From assembly GCA_030490835.1 (NCBI GenBank), contig CM059972.1, positions 94,101,137-94,165,136 on the forward strand: DNA of 64,000 nucleotides, written 5' to 3'. Numbering within the stretch: position 1 is the first letter of the stretch; every line of letters begins with the position of its first letter. A model generated the notes under the pieces. That model was not told the origin of the DNA. It did no database searches and saw nothing but the letters and a program-made list of their open reading frames with translations. Source of the stretch: Annona cherimola (Eukaryota > Streptophyta > Magnoliopsida > Magnoliales > Annonaceae). The translations under genes were made by a program, and so were the position numbers. Below are positions 21,966 to 33,400 of the stretch, piece by piece.

Positions 21966-22440
21966 ACTACAAGGCAATTGATAGGCTCGGGCTGGGCGGA
22001 TTTAAGCAGCCACCATAGAACAGCATTACTAAGCTGCATGCCCCAAGAAAAACGGTGATAAAAATCTAAAAGATTTGTTAGGCTTTGTGGAAAACATATT
22101 ACACTTAGGCTTTTACGCAATTGGAATTTAGATTAGGTTGGATAGGAGTCAATCATAACCCTAATTCTTCTTCCTATCTCATTTCTAAATTCTTAATCTT
22201 AACCTTGGTCTTACTAATAGAATTTTCAGATTGAATTCACGTTTAAAATCTATTTATTTTTATCTTGAAGAGATTACGAATAATCGATTTATGGATTATA
22301 TAATGGTAAGATACAATAATATCTTCCGCAATGATTTTACTAACACTTGTACAATAGTATAATTTATGAGTGATAATCCATTTCTAACAAAGATAAGATT
22401 ATAATTGGAAAGGAGGGTATTAAAGTCTCAAAATAATCAA

Positions 22441-22799
22441 GTGATTTGCAAATACACCGAGTTTGATTATAATTGCAAATATACCCATATAATTTTAGAA
22501 ATCGCAAATAACCACAACGTAATTTGACTATGATTACAAGTACACTCACACTGTTATGACGCAGTTACTGCACAAATACAACATGAGTATATTTGCAATT
22601 ACAAAATTAAGTGGGTATATTTGATTTTTTCTTACATATCTTTGCAAATATACCCATGTCGTGACGGTGCAGTAGCATCATTAGAATGAGTATATTTGCA
22701 ATTATGGTCAAACTATGTGAGAGTTATTTACAATTGCTAAAATAACATGAGTATATTTGTAATTATAGTTAAACTAAGTGAGTATATCTACAAATTTCT
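22441..22799. repeat. Foldback element 'ATTTGCAAATATACCC' family, copy 1
   Basis: Repeated inverted blocks (TTTGCAAATACACC.., 'TTTGACTATGATTACAAGTAC', and inverted 'GAGTATATTTGCAATTATGGTCAAACTA') form nested palindromes around a GACGGTGCAGTA core. The same architecture occurs at 38415-38794. It is non-coding. Confidence 0.65.
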
Positions 22800-24640
22800 T
22801 TAAAGAATCTGATAGAGAAATTTCTTTAGACCTTAATGGTTGTGTAAAAAAAAGTTAGAAAAAAATAGATGTTTACACTCGAGCGCACTTGATCGAAATC
22901 CCTAAATCCAATCCCTCCAAGTCTCAAAAGCCAAGCCCTAGTTAAATAATTTGAGAAAGACAATTGTTCTAAACATCACCCACATTTTTTGGTTCCTCGT
23001 TTCCGTGGTACTTATTTCAAATTTTCGTTATTAGTTTTCTTCTAAATATCTCTTATTGTTTTTGGGTCTAAGTTTTCTTTTCATCAAGATTTAATTGTAG
23101 GTTTTTGCAGAACTTTTGTGTTTACCTGCACACCAGGATTACTTAGGATATTATCTTTTTATTGATTGTTACATAGATGGAAGCAAGATTCCCCTTCACA
23201 CGAGACTAAAGAGTCATTAGGAATATGCCTCGACAATGAATCTGTTATGCTTTTGACAAATGGGATTTACCACACTTAGATAGTTCTAGGAGAAAGAGAC
23301 TGCATTTTGAGGTTGTATTTGCTATATTTGTAAGTTTTCTTCCTATCAAGAAAAAATGCAGTAAAAATTTCATGATCCAGGCATATTATTTGTTTTTTGT
23401 TTTCTCAAATCATTCACAAGGCCAAATGTGTAGGTAGTTACCAAAACTGTCTTTTATTCCTCAATCCTCTTGGATGACCTTTCAATCCTCCTCTAGTTTT
23501 GTCTCTTTGTCGGTTCGCAGTTTTTTATTCCCATGGGTGAAATCTGTTCACCAGATTTCTCTATAGTCCTAAAATTTTTGTAGATCATCCATCACTAGAT
23601 AATATGTGATCACAACAATTAATGGAACCATTGCCATATTTTATAAACATCCAAAAATCAATCTTATTGTTTATCAGCTGTTATGTGATGTGGACACGGA
23701 TAAGATCAGGAAACAGAAGTGACATAACTGCTAAAGATGCAACCTAAGAAAGAAAGGCTCAGTACCATGTCTTCAGGAAAACAAGGAAACTAGGTACATG
23801 AGTCACCACATTCGCACTAGGTAGGCTAAATTCACTTATAACCACTGAGGTAGGGGTTTAAAGGCAATTCACATCTTGTCCCACTTGGAGCCAAACAATG
23901 ATGGCCAAGTAGACAATCAACAGCTAAATGCAGAAAGTGAAAAGAGATCTCACATCATCTATATATATATTTATTTCCGTACCTACTAAGCTGGTTAAAG
24001 AATGCTGTGACATGTCTACCAGCATGCATAAGTTCAGGAACATATGCACATCAATTCATAAAAATGATAGAAGACAAAATAGAGTAATTAATAGAAATGT
24101 CAATGAAGAAACTCACTAGTTCCAAGCTTCCTTCTTTTCAATGTTGGTTCTCCAGCAAATAGACTGGTAGAGAACTTGGAACAAGTTCAACACTGCAACT
24201 GGACCAAAAAATTTTGAATTATCATGAGAGAAAACCAAATTCGTTAAAAAAGAGGAAATGAAAATTCTTAAATTGTACAATGGCACAAAATGGATTATGC
24301 CATCCTGCCAACGATTGCATGAAATGGTCTATACAAACGGTTGCTTTTCCAATTTTTTTTAAAATTCTAATCCATGCAATGACACCAAAATACTTTAATT
24401 GAAAATCTATATGTTTTAAATATTTAATATCATTTTAGGATGAATAAGAAACTTTTAAAATATGAAAATAAATAAATAATATAAAGTCTTCAAAAAATTT
24501 AATTTTGGCATAAAAATAACTCTACTTGGACGAATATTGTAAGGGTTTTAGGCATTAAAAATCACATGCGAAACAAAAAAAACAAACAATTAAATATAAA
24601 TCATTTTATGCAAACATAAGTGGGACTCATTTCTTTTAGT
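22800..24640. other. Intergenic, nothing recognised
   Basis: Moderately AT-rich DNA without coding, RNA or repeat signatures that I can support. Confidence 0.3.
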
Positions 24641-24691
24641 TAATTACCAGAATCTTATTAATACAGTTAGAAGATATACTCTTTAATTAGT

Positions 24692-25062
24692 TAGAAATGA
24701 TCTTGTTAGCTCGGGCTAAGCAAATGCTTTACTTAGCCCACTCAAAAAACCAATTTACAATTTTTTTGTTTTTTCTTTATACATTTACTTATCTAAGTAT
24801 ATTTAACATACATTTTTGGATATGTACATATTTTTTTTGAGATTTTTAAAGATAGAGGTGTTTCCAATATATATACACATAGATGTTAAAAAATCTCAAA
24901 AAAATATATACACTAATCCAAAAATAGTAAAACTTGGTTTATGTGTTAAATACATTTAGATAAACAAGTGCATGAAGAAAAAATTAAAAAAAATTTGTAA
25001 ATGAGTTTTTTAAGTGGGCTAAGTGAGAATTTGCCTATCCCAGACTAATAGGATCATTTCTC
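24692..25062. mobile_element. Mutator-like foldback MITE, copy 1 (371 bp)
   Basis: The terminus TAGAAATGATCTTGTTAG pairs with the inverted right end GAGAAATGATCCTATTAG. Both arms continue with 'GGGCTAAG..TTAGCCCACT' and an AT-rich inner block (TTTAACATACATTTTTGGATATG). It is flanked by 9-bp TTAATTAGT / TTAATTAAT (24683-24691 and 25063-25071, one mismatch). A longer ~42-bp direct repeat lies outside (about 24641-24682 and 25068-25109). Confidence 0.7.
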
Positions 25063-25111
25063 TTAATTAATTACCAGAATCAGATTAATACAGTTAGAAG
25101 GTATACTATAA

Positions 25112-27320
25112 GTAATGTAAAAATTAGTGCAAGCTTTAACATCCAATAATATCCTGCCAGGAAATAACAGTTATAGGCGGCATATTTCCTCAATACAGAG
25201 GACCTAATCCTTTTAAACCATTTTGTTTTTAAAAATTTATTTGGTACATCTGATGAATACTACTTTGTACTAGGGGTAAATATGTTCTAGTTAAACTACA
25301 TCTGTGTGGCGGTCAATAGCCAGTGTGGTTAATATAGAAAATCATCAAAAGATCATGATTTGCAGTAATCAGAAGAGAGATCTTAAATCATCAACCAGAG
25401 TATAGCAGATTTCTCTAGAAATCAAGTATAGGAATATCTATGACATGCAGAGGTTAATCTGCATGCGGTGTCACTCTATTAACAGAAAAAACTTCATAAA
25501 TAGAAAATATGTCTAGAAGATAGAAACTCTTAGGTATCTCTAAACCCTCTTCATTATTTTTTTAATTCTTATTTCTTCTACACAGGTTTTATTATCCTTG
25601 GATGCTTTATTAAAATTTTCGTTGAAGTGTCAATGTCAGCAGTACCCCCAGTGTTCTTCTAAGTTCTAGCTTTGTATATCGTGGAAGTAAGGAGGTCTAG
25701 GGCTCAAAGTTGGGCAGAGTTAGCGGTCCCATTACCCCTCCCTTAAGAGTGCACCTCCATTAGGTATCTGGTCATCCATGGTGAGTGACCCAATAAAAAA
25801 TGTCTCTTTATAGTCAAAATACATTCGCTTAGAATATTTTATACATAAATTATACGGACAACATTTTGAGGTTATCTAGCAGCAGCCTACTTTCTAATCG
25901 CATCTTAATTAACATTCCACAAATGCTGCTTTCAAGACCGGCTCAGGAAGAAAGCTAATTACACTTGAAATGATTCTTTCTCAGCACCAAGTACTGAAAT
26001 CAATGCAAGCCAATTCAGCATCCACACAAAGCTATTGAAAAGGCAATGACAGAATAAAATATTATTGAAATTTGGAGATCAAAGAACTCATGTGTTTTCA
26101 AGTACATTTTCTTTGACTATCTATGCTTATGGAATGTATTATAGGAGAAGTATCTTACCATGATGTGGCTGCCATATGTGCTTTTAAGTATAGTGCTCTC
26201 AACAGCTACTTAGTTGATCATTGGTCAATGCACTTCTAGGATTGACTCTGAGGAATTACTGCAAAAATGAAGCCCATAGTGCCCTCACAACATCCGCTTT
26301 GTTGATCATTGGGCAATGTACTTTTAAAGATTCTCTTGAGGACTTTCCCATAGTTGTTACTTCCACACTAACAACAATTACCTAGTTGATCATTGGGAGA
26401 TCCATGTAGAGATCCGGATACTTTCATTCTGGATAGCGTGAATTAGCTGAATCTTATTTCCACTCAACAAAAATCATTGTATTATGTTTTCCAGATTTGA
26501 GAATATGAAATATGATGGTAAAAGTGGGAAGGTTAAAAGTATTTGATTCATCTAACTTTTGTTGCTCACTGCATAACAACTATGCAATAACTAATGGATC
26601 ATATGAATTGTTGAATTTTAGCCCATCATTTCCCACATAATCAATAGATTGAAGCTTTCTTGACGCTTTAGAATTCTAGATTTGTGCAACCACCACCAAT
26701 ACCTAGCAGCATGTAATAATCATCACAATTTTAATGAACTTCAAATTTTATTTATACTTCGTCGCATTACCAACCTTCCTTAAGAGGAAATGTGGTCTCT
26801 AACACAATTCCAATCTTCTAAAACAAGGCATTTATTCCACTGGTTTATCACATTAAAACCCCTGTGGACTGCATGTGATACAAAACCTTCTTTTGTCAAA
26901 GACAAACATCAATCTCAAGCTTATAAACAACCTTCAATAACATTATGCTTTATTTTAATGTACTTATGAATTGAATACCAATAGTCACCGTGTAAAAACC
27001 ATCCAAAATGCAATTAATTTCATTGGTGCTTAAGCAGAAGGATGGCCTTTTATGACTAGATGCCCTTGAACCAAGCCTGAAGGTAAACTTGAAAATTTAT
27101 TCCTCTACTAAAATCCGAGGTACCTTGAGCTTGGCTATTTTGACCTTCCGCGTACTGCAATTCCAACTAACATCAAATGTAGTTTCAGAATAAGAGGAAA
27201 ATACAAGACAGATGACGCTGCTAGCTCATACCCCTTTCCATGAGTAGAGAAGACTGCGATAGCAATCATAGCATATAATTTCAACATAGTTTCAGCCAAA
27301 AGACGGTACCGTGCAGGAGA
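25112..27320. other. Intergenic downstream of CAT-B; spaced repeat near 26200
   Basis: Non-coding. The motif TTGATCATTGG occurs three times at about 26213, 26302 and 26387, each in a similar context (GGCAATG.ACTT..AGATT), suggesting an eroded ~90-bp tandem repeat. Nothing else is recognised. Confidence 0.35.
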
Positions 27321-27447
27321 CACTTATTCGCACATACATTGTTACAGAACTTGTGGTAAAGCATAAAACAAAGGTGGGGCTCCTATGGCTACCAAGGCCA
27401 CAACAACATTTGTCAACAGTAGCTGGAACGATCCTTTGCAAAGCTTA

Positions 27448-30400
27448 TCACAGGGTTGGTCTGACATTGAGGCGGGAGGCAATCCTTTGTCCTAGAGACT
27501 TGTCACACTGCATTGCAACATTAAAGCTCACACTGTTAGGGAATTCCATCATGAAGATGAATGAAGCAATCATATGCTTTCACATTTCTTGATTTCTGGG
27601 TTTTGGTTGTATGTCCCGTAGTCCTACTTGTAATAGTAGCTAATGCTGAATACAATTAAGCAATGATAAAGAATGGGCAACTAGAATGTTACCTGTGTCC
27701 AGTATGAGATCCAGATGTTGCGAAGCTCATGGGTGATCCTTGGGTCTGCTAGCCCCTCAACAATCCGGGTGATAAATCGCTCTTGCCTGGAAAAACCAAG
27801 AGAAAAAAGGAAAAAGCATAAGAGAAACACGTATCTGATACCCACAATTGCAGATTAATTATTTTTCGCATGTCCAAGTAAAGCAAGAGGAGGACCTGTC
27901 AGGTGCAAAAGATCGGAATCTATCTCCAGGCTGCTTGAAGTTGTTCTCCTTGGGAATTACGGCCTGCATTCACTCAAAAGATGTACATCATTAGATAGGG
28001 AGATTGATAGGATAAATCTGACTAAAAATCCAGCTATTTCAATGACAAAATCCATTTCATGATCTTGTCTTTTCTTCATGCTTTTCTTTCTTGTTGTTGA
28101 GATGTTCATGATTATGTTGTGCTCCTGAAATTCCATAGGCCCTCAAAGCATTTTGCAAGGGCGCAATCCCCTTAGTATGAATAAATAATACCCCACTGAA
28201 CCAACATTACTTACAACTAAGTTTAAGTTAGTAAAATTCACCTTCTCACGCTTGCCAGTGTAAATTCTGTCTGGAATGGGATACTTCTCAGCATGCCGGA
28301 CAGGATCATACCTTGAAGGGAAGTAATCCACCTGAAATCCACCTCTCATCAGTACAACATAACAAGTTTGTTTGCAATAACCAAATATCGTCAGGTTGGG
28401 AAAACTTATCTCACTTGAAGAACTAATCCATTTCTTTTTTTTATATGAGATAATCCATTTCATTTTGAAAGGGCTAATTGGTGTAATCTGTATCACAAAA
28501 ACTTCAAACAAACTTTACCTCCTCATCTCTATGCATGAAATTCATAGCTCCATCATAATGGTTGTTGTGGTAAGCGCATTTTGGTGCATTCGCCGGCAGC
28601 ATCAGATAGTTTGGACCCAAGCGGTGCCTTTGGGTATCATTGTAGGCAAAAATTCTACATTGAAGCATTTTGTCATCGGAGTAGTAGATGCCTGGCACCA
28701 CAAGAGCCGGTGAGAAAGCAAGCTGCTCATTCTCAGCAAAGAAGTTATCTATGTTCCGGTTCAAAACCATGCGGCCAACGGGCTGGAGTGGGAAGATGTC
28801 CTCTGGCCAGATCTTAGTCGTATCCAACGGGTCGAAGTCAAACTTGTCCTCATCAGCAGGATCCATGGTCTGTATATAAAACTTCCATTCTGGGTAGTTA
28901 CCAGCTGCAATTGAGTCATAGAGGTCCTGTGTAGCATGGCTATGGTTCTTGCCACCGACGAGCACAGCCTCATCATCCATCAAGCACTTCACACCACAGG
29001 TGGGCCGCCAATGGAATTTCACATATGTGACCTTCCCTTCCTTGTTAATTAAAGTGTAGGTCTGAACACCGAATCCTTCTATGTGCCTGTAGTTAGCTGG
29101 GATGCCGACATCATCGTAGAACCAAGCGAATGTGTTCAGGCTCTCAGGGTGGAAGGAGCAGAAGTCCAGGTACCTCCAGCTCTCTTGGATGTGTGACTTA
29201 GGGTTTGGTTTGAAGGCATGGATCACATCAGGGAAGGTCATTGCATCCCTGACAAAGAACACTGGGATATTGTTCCCAACAAGATCCCAATTGCCCTGGC
29301 AACACAATCATCACAAACAAGCATGCTTCAAAATCCTAAGTTCTGTTCTCTTTGTCAATCCAATTAGCAACTATGTGATCATTAGGAGTTAATTTTTTAG
29401 TTACCTCTCGAGTGTAGAACTTGACAGCGAAGCCTCGTGGGTCACGGATCGTCTCGGGGCTGCCACGCTCATGGATGACGGTGGAGAAGCGGACAATGAC
29501 AGGAGTTTGGACACCAGGTGCCCTGAGGAAATCAGCACAGGAGAGGTGGGTGACATCATGGGTGACCTCGAAGAAGCCCTTAGCACTGGCTCCCCTGGCA
29601 TGGACAATGCGCTCAGGGATTCGCTCCCGGTGGAATCCAGCAATCTTCTCAACTAGATGGTAGTCCTCAAGAAGGATTGGGCCTGGTCAAGAGAGGGAGA
29701 GAGAAATCATCTCAATCTTTGCTGCTCTAAGTTGAAAAAAGACGTCGTGGGAGCGAGTGACAGTTATAACTATCAGCTGAAATGTGAAAGGGATTTGCAA
29801 GTGGGTCCCTTAAGTTTTCAAAATTTGTACTTTTCCCCTTAAGTTTCATGTTTGCATCGGATTACTTTCTTTTCATATTTTAATAAATATTTTTATTTAA
29901 AATCTATTATTTTATAGAAAAATCCATAAAAAGTGTCCAAAAATTTTCAACCAAGTAGGGTAGTCCGTTTTAGGTTTGAATAAAATTAAATGAAGGAAAT
30001 GTTGGTCATTTTAAGTAAGAGTTAACAATGTTATAGCTTCGCGTTATTGGTCATTTTAAGTAAGAGTTAACAATGTTATAGCTTCGCGTTATTGGAGGCA
30101 CTACGACTATACATTCTCAAAACTTTATGTCATTTGCTACAAATATAAAATTTAAAGGGCTTTTTCCAAATATACCCACTATATTTAACTATAATCCCAA
30201 AAATACCTACTACGCTTTCAAAATCCCAGATATACTTACTATATTTGTAGTTAATCTCAAAAAGTCTAATCCATAAGTTAATGTCATTAGTTAATATGTG
30301 AAATTACTAATATACCAATCAAATTTTGGACATAATTGAAAATTTGAATGTCATAATTCACCAATACCCTAATTGCACATGAGCTCTAAATTTAGAAAAC

Positions 30401-33400
30401 TCTAATTTCATTCACTTTCGATTTTATTTTATCTTTTATTATTATATAACAGGGGTAGTTTGGGTATTTATAAAAACTTCACTAACAGTTCTTAACGGAA
30501 TGAACGTTTTTGGGATTAGCTGCAAATGCAGTGAGTGTATCTGAGTTTTTGAAAACATGATGAATATATTTGGGATTTAGGTTAACCGTACTTGGTAAAT
30601 TTGAAAAAGCCTAACTTTAAAAGTCGAAAGTGAGAAGTTTTAAAAACTTTGAAGGACCTAAATACCAATCCCCCAAAATGTGAATGATGGGGAAAGGAGC
30701 ATACCTCTATTTCCAATAGTCAATGCTGAGTTGTTGTTCCAGACAGGCAAGCCAGAATTTGTAGTGAAGAAGGTGGTGTTGCTAGAACTAGATGGTCGGT
30801 ACTGCAGCAAACATCAAATCCAACCAGCATCAGTATTCTTCAAATTCAGCCACTATTTTCTCATATTTTCCTTGTACAAAAGCAGCACACTAGAAGAGAT
30901 TTCATATTGAAAAGGGAAGTAAAATTAACCACTTGGATTCATGATTGCTGTCACATTCTCCCACAGTTGCAAATTCAAATTACAGCCTTAAAGTCCCAGC
31001 TTAGCACCATTTTAGTTGTTTGGTGGGAAGTAAGATGCTGATGAAGTCGATAAAATCATTATTATTCAGACACATTTAAATGGATGCATATGCCTTGATC
31101 CATGTACCATTCTCATTTCATTTTTCAAAAATCAATCAAAATAAAATACTAAATTGATTTTTTTTAATCTGTTAAATTTGACGGGGAAGAAAATTTAGGC
31201 GGATCCTGGATATTTGCCAAAAAAAAAAAAAATGAAAATAATTTTTATAGTCACCCATATAGAATCGAAATTCTAAGGCTAGGCTTAAAGCACTCTTTCC
31301 TTTTGCACAGGCCTTAGGGTGTGTGACGCACACACAAATGATGTCTCATTGTGCAAGTTAGGCATTTCACTTTTTTCTCACTATTCTATAATTTCAATTC
31401 AATTGTAAATTCTCTTAAGTTTATATTGGAAAAACGTTTTTATCTTTGTTTGTTAAAATTTTTAGTTGACATTAGCAACTCCCACAAGTGGAAAACAATT
31501 TTAGGCCCGTAAGTTAGAAAAGCCCACATGAGTGGGCTTCTTCAGGAGGCCCTTTTTAAAGAGCCCAACCCAAAAGACTGACCTTTTCAGAGCTAAGTTA
31601 GGTTCAATTGGGACTTACGTAACTCTTATCTCACCTTAAAAAACACTAATCCAACTCTATTTATTTCTACAATCTAAACATAACCTGAAAAATTGGAATT
31701 GACTTAAATAAGGCTGGTTTGTAGTTGACAATTTTTCATTGATTGGAAACAAAACACTTAAATTAGGTTTAAGTTGAATTTTTCTTCACTATGAAAAATA
31801 GTAAACCTCTCTTTTTAAATTATACATTATTAACACTTATATAAGAGAGCGAATAATTATATTTATTTTACCTCATATGTAATGAAAAGAAACGTGTCAA
31901 TAGAAAAAGTCAACATGAAATAACCATTTCGATGGAATTATAATATGAATATAATTCAATCCATTAAAAGTGGCACAAGCATAATTTAAGCAGCACTAGC
32001 TATATTATTTTTAAAAAATTAGGATGAAATATGTATCAAATTGGTTAGGGCCTCAACCCAACTCAGACCTATTTGAAAATCAAGTCAACCAACCTTAATT
32101 ACCCTGTCCCAAACTTGAAAATGCCTCAAAGCTATTCAAAAATAAATCTAATTGCTTGAATTCGGTGTTGGACCAAGTGCAGGGATGGAATAGGCCCATT
32201 ACAATTTTCAACTAGGTTTACTCAAAATATGTAACAGCCCCATCAAATGAGTGGTTTCCTTGGGCTACATTAGCACCCACTTGGCCCATAAACACCTAAT
32301 TTTTGGTGCATTGAAATCTAATTTGATAAAAAAAAAAAAAAAATTCATAAGCCACTTATATGATCTGAATATGTTGATATTTTTTAGTGTTTCCACTTAC
32401 ACAGCGACTCATGAGTACTTTCCATATACTTATAAATAATGGAAAAATAATTCTACCACAGAGTTAAGAGTAGAATTATAATATTACCATGAAAAACTTC
32501 AGCTCCGGTCATAAACGATTTACAAGTTAACATAATTCAAGGCAATTATCATTTTCCTTAATTCCTATCGTTTTGGGGATTTTTCAATTTTTATCTCATA
32601 ACTATTAATTTTGAAAAAAAAAAAATCCCCACTTATGAACTTTGTTTAATTTGGAGCAAAAAACACACAATGGTCATCAAGGTTTCTTTGACTTCCTCGT
32701 CTAGATCAGAAAAGGTACGATCTAAGAATACAAGCCATAAATTTTAATTAATGATAATTATATATTTTTTTGCAAACCAGGTTCGTGAATAGGGACATTT
32801 TTGTAATCAATAGTTATGAGATAAAAAAATTGCCAAAATCCAAAAAAGATGGGAAGAAAAATTAATGAAAGTAACTCTAAATTAGATTAACCTGCAAATC
32901 GTAATGACCCCAGACGCTAGAAAACATTAGGATGCAGATTTTCGTGGTAATGTTACAATTCTACTTAACTTTACGATAAAAATATTTTTCAATTAATAAA
33001 TAAATGAAAATGCTCTTAAGTCATCTGATTGTTTAGGGTATCAAGATTAAAAATTATCAACGCATTCGTATCATATAAGTGGTTTATGAATCTCCATAAA
33101 ATATTTTTGGACCAAATTAAATCAAATGCACCAAAAATCAGGTTTCAATTACTTTCAACCTTACACGCAATTATTACACAGTTGTGGTTGTGTTTAGTAA
33201 TGAATAAAACTTTTGATGAAAAGTTTTAGAGAATAAAAATTGTCAAATGATGTGATATGATAGGGGTAATAATGAGTAATAAAGAGGATAAAGTTAAAAT
33301 AGATAGGTTAGTTGTATGGATAGTTGTGTAGAAATGATTGAAAAGTAAGATAGTTATATAGAAAAATGTGAAAAAATAAATAAAAAATATGATAGTTGTG

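Noticed and set aside
28396..29663. Plus-strand ORFs across CAT-B exons 3-5
   Set aside because: Antisense or out-of-frame to a well-supported catalase gene.
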